A stretch of 34,612 bases of DNA, from contig JADFIR010000032.1 in the NCBI GenBank assembly GCA_022566535.1, forward strand, positions 1 through 34,612, given 5' to 3'. The translations under genes and the position numbers were made by a program. Origin of the DNA: Planctomycetota bacterium (GTDB lineage Bacteria; Planctomycetota; Phycisphaerae; Phycisphaerales; SM1A02). The notes below the pieces were generated by a model. That model searched no databases. It worked only from the letters and a program-made list of their open reading frames with translations, and was not told the origin of the DNA. The number at the start of each line of letters is the position of its first letter. Positions within the stretch are counted from its first letter, which is position 1. Below, piece by piece: positions 1-8,257 of the stretch.

Positions 1-2
1 GG

Positions 3-941
3 TTCGGCCGGCTCGCGCTCGCGCCGGCGGGTGGTGACGATGTCGCAGCCCGGGACGCCGCGCTGCGCCCGGCTCGCATTGTGGTGGTGCTGATCTTCTC
101 GGTGGCAATGGTGGGGATCGCCGCCGGGTTCGTGGGGTTCGTCGGCCTGATTCTGCTGATCGTGCTCACGCTCGTTGGGACGCTGCGAAGCGGCCTCGGG
201 AGCTCGCGCCCACATCACGCGGTGTACGCCGAGACGTTCGCCGTGTGGGTGGTGGTGTTCTTCGGGTTGCAGCTGCTGGCCGAGCTGATCTCCACACCCG
301 AAACGGCCATGCTGCTCACGATCATCATGTTCTTCGCCAGCCTTCTCGCGCTGGCCTGGCCGGTGGTCCGGGGCATACCCTGGCCAACGGTGCGGCGGGA
401 TGTCGGGCTCACCCTGGGGCGGATGCCGCTTCTGGAGCCGTGCGTGGGCTTGGGAGGATATCTGGCGACGCTTCCGCTGCTTGGGATTGGCCTGGTTCTC
501 ACTCTGACGCTCATACTCCTACAGAGTGCGGTGGCGAGCGAGCCGCCGACGTTCGCGCCCAGCGGGGGCCCGGCCCACCCGATCATCGTGTACATGACTG
601 GCTCCGATCTGTGGCCGAAGCTCCAGATTCTGTTTCTGGCTGCCGTAGCTGCGCCGATCGTGGAGGAGACGATGTTTCGCGGTGTGCTGTATCGACACCT
701 GCGCGACGCTACAAACCGGTTTGGGCTTGTGCTCAGCGTGCTGTTGAGCGCTTCGATCAACGGGTTTGTCTTTGCGGCGATTCACCCGCAGGGGTTCGTT
801 GCGGTCCCGGCGCTGATGTCACTAGCTCTGGGCATGGCGCTGGTGCGGGAGTGGCGCGGCACACTTATCCCCTCGATGATGATCCACGCTGTCCACAACG
901 GTCTGCTCATGGGGTTGCTGATGATCGTGCTTGGAGTGTAG
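3..941 (+). CDS. CPBP-family intramembrane metalloprotease (5' end outside window)
   Basis: Multi-pass membrane protein with the CPBP (CAAX protease / bacteriocin-processing, Abi) signature. The Glu-Glu motif EETMFRGVLYRHLR is at about 663-704, followed by FAAIHPQG and then the HAVHNG motif near the C-terminus; these carry the Glu and His residues that bind the catalytic metal in the family. About six or seven hydrophobic segments are visible, starting at the GTG at 81. The reading frame is open back to the left edge (residues FGRLALAPAGGDD...), so the true start is probably outside the window. If not, the GTG triplet at 81-89 is the best internal start, giving 286 aa. Family members act in prenyl-protein processing, bacteriocin immunity or regulated proteolysis; the substrate here is unknown. 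No operon partner is visible downstream. Confidence 0.85.
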   Translation, partial: FGRLALAPAGGDDVAARDAALRPARIVVVLIFSVAMVGIAAGFVGFVGLILLIVLTLVGTLRSGLGSSRPHHAVYAETFAVWVVVFFGLQLLAELISTPETAMLLTIIMFFASLLALAWPVVRGIPWPTVRRDVGLTLGRMPLLEPCVGLGGYLATLPLLGIGLVLTLTLILLQSAVASEPPTFAPSGGPAHPIIVYMTGSDLWPKLQILFLAAVAAPIVEETMFRGVLYRHLRDATNRFGLVLSVLLSASINGFVFAAIHPQGFVAVPALMSLALGMALVREWRGTLIPSMMIHAVHNGLLMGLLMIVLGV

Positions 942-1236
942 CTGATGATCATCGCATCCGAACTCGCCGGGGCTGTTGAGTCCACCGGCGATCCGTTGAT
1001 TCTGTGCTCCCAACAGATGGGCTTGTGCACCAGCCCGATGCGCGTTGGGCTCGTCAATCCTCAATGATTCGTAGGGGTGAGATGCCCGCCGCACCGTTCG
1101 GTGATCGACTCTAAGTATTTGCCCTGGCAGAACTTTTCCGCAATGGTAGGTCGCGGACGGTCCGGCTTCGTACAAAAAGGAGTTGTCATCACACCCGGCC
1201 GTCGCGCATAATGCGCCAAACTGCGGAGCGACGCCC

Positions 1237-1986
1237 ATGGCCAGGAGCATGTCAATGACCGGCGCAGCGCTGGTTGGGGCGATCAGTGCGTGTGCCGTCG
1301 CCGCAGCCGGCGAGCAGGATCTGCCCGCCGAACCCAACGCCCCTTCAATTGTAACCGGCGCCGAGGCGCAGCCGGCACCGCAGCCGCTAGCACTCTTCGA
1401 CCAGCTCGTCGAGCGATATCGGCGCCTGAGGGCTTATGAGGACCTCGCGCACGTCGTGCAGATCACCACCCGCGAAGGTCAGAATCCCCACCGTGTCGAA
1501 ACCCGTATCGCGTGCAGGATCGATAACGACACGTTGCGGATCGAGACGCCCGGCTCACAGGTGCGCGAGGGCATCGGCCTGGATACACCCTTGAAGAAGA
1601 GCCCCGCGATGGATGCCCTCGTGCTGCGGTACAACCTCTGGCTGGCCCCGCACATGGCCCTGCGCTTCACCGATGATCCGCTCAAGGAGTTCCGCCTCGG
1701 CGTCAAGGAAGGGTTCACGCCGACCAAAGCCGAGCACGTCACCGTTGAGAGGAAGCAGTGGGTGCGACTGGAGCTCAAGAGCGGCGATGACTTGAGCGAG
1801 GATTACACGGCCAGGTTTGATCTGTTTGTCAACGCCGAGTCAATGCTCATCGAGCGCATCGAAGGCGAGCAACGCCTGCCGGACGGCGCCGAGTACCGCA
1901 CCACGCTGGACATCAAGCCGATCCTCGCCGAGCAATCCGAGCCGGTGCCAGAATCCCCAGGCGGCGAGGCGCCACCAGCCCAATAG
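1237..1986 (+). CDS. Secreted LolA-like / DUF-type periplasmic protein
   Basis: I choose the ATG at 1237 (249 aa) because GGAG lies just upstream with about 8 bases to the ATG. A longer TTG start at 1183 has no comparable site. The N-terminus MARSMSMTGAALVGAISA with small residues up to about residue 25 looks like a signal peptide. The mature part begins with a helix (LFDQLVERYRRLRAYEDL) and continues with alternating hydrophobic beta-strand patterns (VETRIACRIDNDTLRIE, WVRLELKSGDD). This resembles the half-barrel fold of LolA/LolB and DUF1571/DUF2092-type planctomycete proteins, which are lipid or lipoprotein binding. The tail is Pro/Glu-rich. The assignment is by fold pattern only; no catalytic motif is visible. 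It is immediately followed by a GC-rich hairpin at 1987. Confidence 0.7.
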   Translation: MARSMSMTGAALVGAISACAVAAAGEQDLPAEPNAPSIVTGAEAQPAPQPLALFDQLVERYRRLRAYEDLAHVVQITTREGQNPHRVETRIACRIDNDTLRIETPGSQVREGIGLDTPLKKSPAMDALVLRYNLWLAPHMALRFTDDPLKEFRLGVKEGFTPTKAEHVTVERKQWVRLELKSGDDLSEDYTARFDLFVNAESMLIERIEGEQRLPDGAEYRTTLDIKPILAEQSEPVPESPGGEAPPAQ

Positions 1987-2006
1987 CCGCGGCCGGGAGG
2001 CCGCGG
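1987..2006. repeat. REP-like hairpin, possible terminator
   Basis: A perfect 8-bp inverted repeat, CCGCGGCC-GGGA-GGCCGCGG, starts one base after the stop codon of the gene ending at 1986. It has no T-tract, so it is not a classic intrinsic terminator. With its flanks it fits the pattern AGCCGCGG-N8-CCGCGG, which recurs at 22405 and 24685 and in inverted sense at 2115. This suggests a genome-wide REP-like family. Confidence 0.6.
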
Positions 2007-2015
2007 GGCATGCGC

Positions 2016-2119
2016 TGTAGCGCTGCTGTGCGGTCGCCTGCACTTTCGGCCGGTCGCCCGCGAGGAATGTGATGTAGCGCTGCTCTGCGCTCGCTTGTGC
2101 TTGTGGTGTCTCGCCCGCG
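2016..2119. repeat. Imperfect tandem direct repeat, 57-bp period
   Basis: Two copies (2016-2062 and 2073-2119) start with the same 12 bases TGTAGCGCTGCT and continue with high similarity (TGCGGTCGCCTG against TGCGCTCGCTTG), ending in TCGCCCGCG. They lie between the two hairpins at 1987 and 2115, so the intergenic region is built almost wholly of repeat units. I see no gene in it. Confidence 0.55.
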
Positions 2120-2134
2120 GGTTTCCACCCGCGG
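2115..2134. repeat. REP-like hairpin (inverted orientation)
   Basis: Perfect inverted repeat CCGCGGGT-TTCC-ACCCGCGG. Read on the minus strand it is AGCCGCGGGT...ACCCGCGGGC, the same AGCCGCGG-N8-CCGCGG pattern as the hairpin at 1987. It lies between the convergent ends of the LolA-like gene and mrp and may also end transcription. Confidence 0.6.
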
Positions 2135-2170
2135 CTATCACAAAAGCCGAACGAACGATGCTCATCAGCA

Positions 2171-3274
2171 TCAAGAGACTGACAACGTCGGCTGGACGAA
2201 CTTGCCGCTCAAGGTCGCGATGGAGATCTGGGCAGCGAGGTTCTTGCACAGCCGATCGAGCTCCTCGGCCAGCGCCTTATTGCCCCGCCAATTCTTCAGC
2301 GGCTCGCCGGCGTCGCAGTTGACCCGCAGCTCCATGTGGATCGGCACCGCCCCGAGGAACGGCAGGTTCATCTGCTGGGCCATCATTTCCGCCCCGCCTC
2401 GGCCGAAGATGTCGTACGTCTTGCCGTCGTCGCCGACGAAGTAACTCATGTTCTCAACGATCCCCAGCACCTCCACGCCGAGCTGCTGGAACATCCGCAC
2501 CGCCCGGGTGGCGTCGTCCAGCGCGACCTGCTGCGGCGTGCATACCACCACCGCGCCGGTCAGCGGCAACAACTGGGTCAGGGTCAGCGGAACATCGCCT
2601 GTGCCCGGCGGCAGATCGACGATCAGGTAATCCAGCTCGCCCCAATCGGTCTGGGTGGCGAGTTGCTTGAACGCCCCGTGAGCCATCGGACCGCGCCAGA
2701 TCAGCGGCTTGTCCGGGGGCACCAGCTTGCCGATGGTCATCGACCTGATGCCGTGCACCTCGAATGGCACCAGGATGTTGCCGCGCGGTTTCGGCGTCGG
2801 CACGTCATCCAACCCGAGCATCGTTTTCACGGACGGGCCGTAGATGTCGCCATCGAGCAATCCGACCTTGGCGCCGAATTGGGCCAACCCCACGGCCAGG
2901 TTGACGGCCACGGTCGATTTGCCCACGCCGCCTTTGCCTGCGCCGACTGCAATCACATGCTTCACGTCCGGCAGCGGATTGTCGCGGTCCTTGGCCCTTT
3001 CGTTGGCCTTTCGCACGTCCGCGGAGAACTCGACATTGACGGCTCCAACCGTCGTGCCGACTTCCTCGGCCTTGGCTTTGACCGCTAGTTCGATGTCATC
3101 ACGAATCTTGTCCTTGAGCGGGCACGCGGGCGTGGTCAGCTCGATGTGAATGGACACATCGTCGCCGTCCGCCTGGACGCCCTTCACCATTCGCAGTGTC
3201 ACCAGATCCTTGTGCAGGTCCGGATCCTTGACCGTCCGAAGAGCGTCGTGAACTTGTTCACTGGTGAGGGGCAT
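2171..3274 (-). CDS. mrp: Mrp/ApbC-family iron-sulfur carrier ATPase
   Basis: P-loop ATPase that carries and transfers Fe-S clusters in the cytoplasm. The ATG at 3274 (367 aa) is preferred over an upstream TTG. Residues 1 to about 90 form a MIP18/DUF59 domain (VKDPDLHKDLVTLRMVKG, and TTPACPLKDKI, where the Cys is typical). The deviant Walker A GAGKGGVGKST is near residues 110-120, followed by LLDGDIYGPS and the switch region DYLIVDLPPGTGD. The C-terminal half continues with QQVALDDATRAVRMF and ENMSYF. Most homologues have a CPxC pair after ENMSYF that bridges a cluster between two subunits; here the segment reads VGDDGKTYDIFGRGG and has no Cys. Domain content and length are otherwise normal for the family. 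It is a monocistronic-looking gene, convergent with the LolA-like gene. Confidence 0.93.
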   Translation of the reverse strand: MPLTSEQVHDALRTVKDPDLHKDLVTLRMVKGVQADGDDVSIHIELTTPACPLKDKIRDDIELAVKAKAEEVGTTVGAVNVEFSADVRKANERAKDRDNPLPDVKHVIAVGAGKGGVGKSTVAVNLAVGLAQFGAKVGLLDGDIYGPSVKTMLGLDDVPTPKPRGNILVPFEVHGIRSMTIGKLVPPDKPLIWRGPMAHGAFKQLATQTDWGELDYLIVDLPPGTGDVPLTLTQLLPLTGAVVVCTPQQVALDDATRAVRMFQQLGVEVLGIVENMSYFVGDDGKTYDIFGRGGAEMMAQQMNLPFLGAVPIHMELRVNCDAGEPLKNWRGNKALAEELDRLCKNLAAQISIATLSGKFVQPTLSVS

Positions 3275-3398
3275 CTGTGGCCGGTGCTCCGAGAATGGGG
3301 ACAATCATAGCCCGCAGTGGGATTGACGCGTGGGCAATACCCGGCCAATGGGAGCGTTGGACGATAGAAAGGCAGCCCATGGCGAAGGAGCCAAGCCG

Positions 3399-4091
3399 AT
3401 GACTCGTTTTCTGGAGCAGCGAATCGTCGTTGTTGCCTTGATTGGGGGTCTGTGCGGCGCCACTGTTTGGGCCCAGTCACCACAGCCGGGCCCACCCTCG
3501 CACGACGAGACCCCGGTTGAGGAGCCAGGCGAGCGGGGCCTGCTAGCCGGACCGAAGGTCCCCCTGGCTGCTTACGAGCAAGCAAACCGGTTCCTCGGAG
3601 CCCGTCGGCAGCCCAAGGTTCCGCTGCGCCAGTGGTTCCGTGTTCTGGAGCGCCTTGATCTTTCGGAGCTCCAGGAGGCTGAGATTGACGCGATCAGACA
3701 GGACTTTCAGGGGGCGAGGCGAGCGCATGATCGGGCTGACGGCCAGCGCATAAGCGAGCTGCGCCAGCTAATCCACCAGGCTCGCGAAGCCGGCGAAGAG
3801 CCTCCGCTGGGGCCGCAACAGGAGCTGACTCGCCTCACAACCCTTGGCCCCCACGCGGCGGACTATCAGCAGCGGATCTGGATGCGGCTGGATGAATCAC
3901 AACAAGCGCAGATGCGGGCGGACCTGAAACGAATCCGCAAGCGCATCGCCGAGCGCCGCGCTTTGGACCGCGACCGCATGATGCGCGATCCAAAGCGCTC
4001 CATCGATCAACACAAAAAGACTCTGCCGACGGGGGACCAGGCCGATGAGGTGAAACAGGGTCGGCGGGGCCCGGCCGGGGCTCCGAGGTGA
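3399..4091 (+). CDS. Secreted helical protein of unknown function (Spy-like character)
   Basis: The start is the ATG at 3399 (230 aa), chosen because GAAGGAG lies 8 bases upstream; a longer frame from 3330 lacks this. MTRFLEQRIVVVALIGGLCGATVWAQS is a convincing signal peptide with cleavage after VWA. The mature protein is rich in Arg, Gln, Glu and Ala and predicted helical: LERLDLSELQEAEIDAIRQD, then LDESQQAQMRADLKRIRKRI. The recurring L-x-x-x-Q pattern recalls periplasmic LTXXQ/Spy or CpxP-like chaperones, but no exact motif confirms this. It is isolated between mrp (divergent, about 125 bases away) and the polysaccharide locus. Confidence 0.65.
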   Translation: MTRFLEQRIVVVALIGGLCGATVWAQSPQPGPPSHDETPVEEPGERGLLAGPKVPLAAYEQANRFLGARRQPKVPLRQWFRVLERLDLSELQEAEIDAIRQDFQGARRAHDRADGQRISELRQLIHQAREAGEEPPLGPQQELTRLTTLGPHAADYQQRIWMRLDESQQAQMRADLKRIRKRIAERRALDRDRMMRDPKRSIDQHKKTLPTGDQADEVKQGRRGPAGAPR

Positions 4092-4317
4092 TCTCCCCTG
4101 GATCGTGAGAGGAGCTGGCCCATCGGCGGTCGGCCTTGTGGCAGCTGGCCGATCGCGACAGCACCCGCAGCATCGCCCGAACCAGTAGCGGCGACCGTAC
4201 CCGGTTGTCGCTCATCGTGCATTTGCTGACGGTGAGCGGAGGCGTCAGCCCAGGGGGCAGCGGCCACCATTGCGTCGCGTCAGGCCCCCGGTGCATAATC
4301 TCACGTAGCTCGCAGCC

Positions 4318-5487
4318 ATGAAGATCGTGCACTATCTGGGACGCATGAGACTGGAGGACGGGGGCGTCGTCCGTGCGGTGCTTGACCTCTGCGCGGTACT
4401 GGCGGCGCGGGACCATGACGTGACGCTGCTGACGCTTGATGCGACCGATGTGCCTCAGCAGTGGACCGCAGGCGGCGATGGCCAGCCTCGGGTGGTGACA
4501 CTCCAGCCACGTGCCGGGCCGTGGCCGGGGCTGCGACGCTGCGCCGTCCCTGAGGCGCGCCAGTGCATCGCAACCGCCGACGTTGTGCATCTGCACGTGC
4601 CGTGGGATCCGGTATGCCTTGGGCTGGCTCGTCTTGCGCGTCAATCAGGTGTCCCCTATTTCATTAGCCTCCATGGCATGCTTGACGATTGGTGCATGGG
4701 GCAAAAGGCATTCAAGAAACGGCTGTATCTCGCATTGGGGGGCCGGCGGTTTCTCGAACGCGCCGCGGGCGTGCACTGCACCGCCCAGGCGGAACAGGAC
4801 CAATCGCGGAAGTGGTATCCGCGCGGCCGGCCGATCGTCGTGCCCTTGATCTTCGATCTTTCCGAATACGAGCATCTTCCCGGCCCGGCGATGGCGCGGC
4901 GGAAGTTTGCCTGGGCGTTCCCGGACGACAACGATCCGGTCGTTCTCTTCTTGAGTCGTTTGCATCCCAAGAAGCGCGTTGAGCTACTCATCGAAGCAGC
5001 AATGCAGCTGCACGATAATGGTCTTAAGTTCACGCTGCTGATCGCCGGCACCGGCGAGCCGCAGTACGAGCAGAGCCTGCGCGCACTTGTTGAGCTTAAG
5101 CGACTGTCCGCTCGAATTGCCTTCCTCGGGTTCGTCTCAGGACGAAACAAGGTCTCGCTATACCAAGCCTCCGATGTCTTCGTCCTGCCGACCAGCCAGG
5201 AGAACTGGGGCTTCGTGTTGCTGGAGTCGCTGGTATGTGCGACGCCGGTGATAACCACCAAGGGTGTGGACATCTGGCCGGAGCTCCAATCCAGCGGTGG
5301 CGCCGTCATTGCCGACGAAACACCGCAAGCGTTCGCCGCAGCGTTGGCCGACCTGATTCTCGACCGGGAGAAGCGCCAGCGCATGCAGCAGCAGGGGCGC
5401 GCGTGGGTGCAGCGGAACTTCGACCTCGATCGCGTGGTGCAACAGTATGAGCAGTTGTATGAGTGCGCTCGCGGAGATCCGCCTTGA
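4318..5487 (+). CDS. GT4-family glycosyltransferase
   Basis: A 389-aa GT-B glycosyltransferase (GT4, WecG/RfaB/PimB-like) that transfers a sugar from an NDP-sugar to a growing glycan on the cytoplasmic side. The N-terminal domain opens with KIVHYLGRMRLEDGGVVRAV and includes DVVHLHVPW and the acceptor-side segment ISLHGMLDDW. The C-terminal nucleotide-sugar domain has FLSRLHPKKRVELLIEA, LLIAGTGEP and the E-x7-E motif (E295 to E303, in SQENWGFVLLESL). No clear ribosome-binding site precedes the ATG. It is the first gene of the polysaccharide locus and converges on the flippase gene 28 bases away. The sugar specificity cannot be read from the sequence. Confidence 0.92.
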   Translation: MKIVHYLGRMRLEDGGVVRAVLDLCAVLAARDHDVTLLTLDATDVPQQWTAGGDGQPRVVTLQPRAGPWPGLRRCAVPEARQCIATADVVHLHVPWDPVCLGLARLARQSGVPYFISLHGMLDDWCMGQKAFKKRLYLALGGRRFLERAAGVHCTAQAEQDQSRKWYPRGRPIVVPLIFDLSEYEHLPGPAMARRKFAWAFPDDNDPVVLFLSRLHPKKRVELLIEAAMQLHDNGLKFTLLIAGTGEPQYEQSLRALVELKRLSARIAFLGFVSGRNKVSLYQASDVFVLPTSQENWGFVLLESLVCATPVITTKGVDIWPELQSSGGAVIADETPQAFAAALADLILDREKRQRMQQQGRAWVQRNFDLDRVVQQYEQLYECARGDPP

Positions 5488-5515
5488 TGATCGCGCTGAG
5501 GTTAAGCGGCGGTTG

Positions 5516-7102
5516 CTAACCGCGCAGCGGGAGGCGCCGCAGGGCTGCTTTGGTGAACCGTATTCGCTCGGCTCGGTCCATCACGAATGTCACGCACCCC
5601 GCCGCGTAGGCGAGGCTATATGCGCCAACCACCACGACGAGATGCAGGAACGACCACTCATCCGGCTGCCTCGTGCTCAGCAGCAGGATCGGCGAGCAGA
5701 CTAGCGCCACAGCCAATGGACGCACCAGCGGCCGGAAGAATTGCCCGTAGCTGATCTGAAGCGCCTTTGCACCGACCAGCGGCACCAACCCCGCGTGAAT
5801 GATGATCAGCACGCCTGAGTAGGCCCAGGCTACGGCGGTATACCGCATTGACGGTGGCAGTATCCGGAGCAGCAGCACCGCCAGCAGTGGATTGATGATG
5901 CCGCCGAGCAAGATCGACGGCGCGTACCGCCTGACATGACCGGCGCCGTAGAGAATGCGGATCCATCCGTCCGAGATCGCCCGGGCGATCATGCCCAACG
6001 TCATAATACGGATGAGCACGATCGCTGGGGGCAGGGTGATCTGCGGATTTTCAAGTCGATCGCCCACCCAGAGGCTCAGGACCGGCTCGGCGAGCGCGAC
6101 CACGCCAATCGCCACCGGGAACGTGGCAAGCCCGTGCAGACGCGTGGAGTGGTGCATGAGCGCACGGACCGCCCCGGCGCTTCGCGTGGTGCTCAGGCGA
6201 GCCGAGACCGCGTCGAGGCCCCCGGTCATGCCCGTTGTGAGCTGGCGCACGGCGACCGTCAACCGAATCGCGAGTCCAAGGATGAGGTTGCCGAACAGCC
6301 CTGATGGAAGGCTCATGATATTGAAGGTCAGGTTCATTATGAGCGGGGCCAGGCGAATATGAGATGCGGTCGCCGTAGTGGCCGCGGCATTCCACCCACC
6401 AACACTGAGCACTGACTTGAGCGCAGCGCGGGTGATCGTCGCGGGCGCCGGAATCAGTCGGCGGTCGATCAACATCATCACCACCGCGGCCATGGAGAGT
6501 GCCCCGATGGCCAGGCCGGACGAAGTGAGCGCATAAACGGTGATGGCGCGCCCGGGATCGTCAAATCCCTGCACGACCACCCAGGCGGCCGCGATCAGGT
6601 AACACAAGCGGTTCACAATGAGCCAGGCGTTGAAGGCGACCATGCGCTCGGTGACGACGTACATGGTGAACGGTGCCGCCAGCAAGAGAACGGCGATGGT
6701 ATCAGCGCCCGTTGCCGCGACCAGCCAGCGCGCCGCGGGGATGAGGTGGTCGGGAATCTGGAACAGCGGGATGACGGCCCATAGCGCCGCGAACACGCCC
6801 ACGGCCAGCAATGCGAGCACCGCCGAGATGGCGACCGCCGCGTTGTACGTGCTGCGAAACTCGTCTGCGCGACCACTGTGATAGGCCGCGCCGAGCTCGC
6901 GGATCAGGCTCGAACGGACAACCTGCTGAGCCATGGAGGCCAGTCCAATGGTGGACCCCAGCAGCGCGATCAGCGCCCATCCATCGTTGCCGGTGGCCTG
7001 GAGGAGCAGCGGCACCAACACCACGCCGATGAGGACCGTTGTCAACACGCGGGTGTAGTTCGCAACGATGCGGATCAGGCCGCGCTTGGCTTCAGAGGCC
7101 AT
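5516..7102 (-). CDS. Wzx-type polysaccharide flippase (MATE/MVF-like)
   Basis: The start is the ATG at 7102 (528 aa), because GGAG lies 6 bases upstream on the coding strand; a longer frame to 7171 begins without such a site. About 12-14 hydrophobic segments are visible. The N-terminal GLIRIVANYTRVLTTVLIG followed by VVLVPLLLQATG is characteristic of the polysaccharide-biosynthesis (Wzx/RfbX) exporter superfamily, which flips undecaprenyl-linked oligosaccharide units across the inner membrane. The C-terminal region ends in a short basic tail (RIRFTKAALRRLPLRG). It is divergent from the sulfotransferase gene at 7425 and convergent with the GT4 gene. Flippase function is inferred from family and context; substrate is unknown. 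Confidence 0.85.
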   Translation of the reverse strand: MASEAKRGLIRIVANYTRVLTTVLIGVVLVPLLLQATGNDGWALIALLGSTIGLASMAQQVVRSSLIRELGAAYHSGRADEFRSTYNAAVAISAVLALLAVGVFAALWAVIPLFQIPDHLIPAARWLVAATGADTIAVLLLAAPFTMYVVTERMVAFNAWLIVNRLCYLIAAAWVVVQGFDDPGRAITVYALTSSGLAIGALSMAAVVMMLIDRRLIPAPATITRAALKSVLSVGGWNAAATTATASHIRLAPLIMNLTFNIMSLPSGLFGNLILGLAIRLTVAVRQLTTGMTGGLDAVSARLSTTRSAGAVRALMHHSTRLHGLATFPVAIGVVALAEPVLSLWVGDRLENPQITLPPAIVLIRIMTLGMIARAISDGWIRILYGAGHVRRYAPSILLGGIINPLLAVLLLRILPPSMRYTAVAWAYSGVLIIIHAGLVPLVGAKALQISYGQFFRPLVRPLAVALVCSPILLLSTRQPDEWSFLHLVVVVGAYSLAYAAGCVTFVMDRAERIRFTKAALRRLPLRG

Positions 7103-7424
7103 TGCCAACTCCAGGAGAAGACCGTACGACCATAGCCCAGCCCATGGCGTCAATCGCTCCCGCGGATGCACACCATGCCCCTGGGTGGGGATTGATTGCG
7201 CGCGGGGTGATCATGCAGGATACCCTCGAAGTGCTACATCGGCTCTCCAACTGAGGTTTATCTGCCGCGCCAAAGGATACGATAAAGATCATAGAGAGGC
7301 TGCGCTGCGCGGAGACCCTGATCTGCCAGGTGGCGCCAAGCGTTGAACCTCGACTTGGATATCCCTACCATCTCGTCGGCATATATTCTGACCTGTTGAT
7401 CCGTCGGACGGAGAATCTGTTTCG
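7103..7424. other. Divergent intergenic region, flippase / sulfotransferase
   Basis: This 322-base region should hold promoters for both flanking genes. On the plus strand a weak sigma70-like pair is present, TTGAAC at 7343 and TACCAT at 7366 with a 17-base spacer. An AT-rich block, CATATATTCT, lies near 7380, which stands out in this GC-rich sequence. I see no gene or stable hairpin. Confidence 0.3.
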
Positions 7425-8195
7425 ATGATTATTCTTTCAGCGGGGATGCAGAAGGCCGGTACCGGCTGGTACTGGAACATGACCAACGAGCTGTTGATGG
7501 CCGCTGGCTATCTCGACTCTCGCGATATCCGCGAGAAGTACCAGCTCCACGCTGTCTTGACTACCGCCAACTGCAATGTGCGAGGGCTCGACGATCAGGC
7601 GATCCTGGAACTGGATCGCATCAGCCAGCAGGGCCACACCTTCGTGGTAAAGACGCACCGACGACCGTCGAAACTCGTGCGGAAACTGATGGCCGAGGGT
7701 CGGATGCGAGCGACGTATATCTACCGCGATCTGCGCGACGCCATCGTCTCCGCCTTGGACCGCGGCCGGGTGATGCGAGAGACCGGCGAGCTGCACGGCA
7801 GGCATTTCTATATCGGGCCACAGAGGAGTTTCGCGAAATACCACACGGTCCGTGGCGGCATCCTTTGGGCGAGGTGGCGACTGGTGCCCGTGTGGAAGGC
7901 ATGGTCCCGCTACGGCGGTGTGCTTATGACGCGGTACGAGGACCTGCACGCTGACACCCATGGCCAGCTGCGACGCCTTGCTGAATTCCTTGAGGTGGAC
8001 GTTTCCGACGATCAGATCGAAGCGATCGTGTCCACCTACCATCGCGACCGCATCAAGAACAGTCAGGAGCAGGTATTCTTGCACTTCAACAAGGGCGTTG
8101 CCGGTCGCTTCCGAGAAGTGCTCACCTCGAAGCAGCAGGAGCTATGCCGCAAGCGCCTGGGACGATACCTTGAGATGATGGGCTATCTCGGCTGA
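7425..8195 (+). CDS. Sulfotransferase-family protein
   Basis: 256 aa with the PAPS-dependent sulfotransferase layout. The 5'-phosphosulfate-binding loop SAGMQKAGTGWYWN is at residues 5-18. VVKTHRR is at about 74-80 and matches the acidic/basic catalytic-region strand. The 3'-phosphate-binding segment YIYRDLRDAIVSALDRG is at 98-114. MTRYEDLHADTHGQLRRLAEFL follows in the usual position. It would transfer a sulfuryl group from PAPS to a hydroxyl, here plausibly on a glycan. The 5' loop is a variant (G-M-Q-K-A-G-T-G instead of Y-P-K-S-G-T-T) and lacks the second Thr, so activity should not be assumed. A GGAG is 11 bases upstream of the ATG. The SGNH gene follows 62 bases downstream on the same strand. 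Confidence 0.85.
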   Translation: MIILSAGMQKAGTGWYWNMTNELLMAAGYLDSRDIREKYQLHAVLTTANCNVRGLDDQAILELDRISQQGHTFVVKTHRRPSKLVRKLMAEGRMRATYIYRDLRDAIVSALDRGRVMRETGELHGRHFYIGPQRSFAKYHTVRGGILWARWRLVPVWKAWSRYGGVLMTRYEDLHADTHGQLRRLAEFLEVDVSDDQIEAIVSTYHRDRIKNSQEQVFLHFNKGVAGRFREVLTSKQQELCRKRLGRYLEMMGYLG

Positions 8196-8257
8196 TGCCA
8201 GGACCAGGTTGAGCCTGGGCGGCCACGCAGCACGGTCACGACTCACCGAGGTTTCGA

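Noticed and set aside
2336..3088. 250-codon plus-strand frame opposite mrp
   Set aside because: It is a His/Arg/Gln-rich shadow of a clearly conserved gene on the other strand; no motif or start signal.
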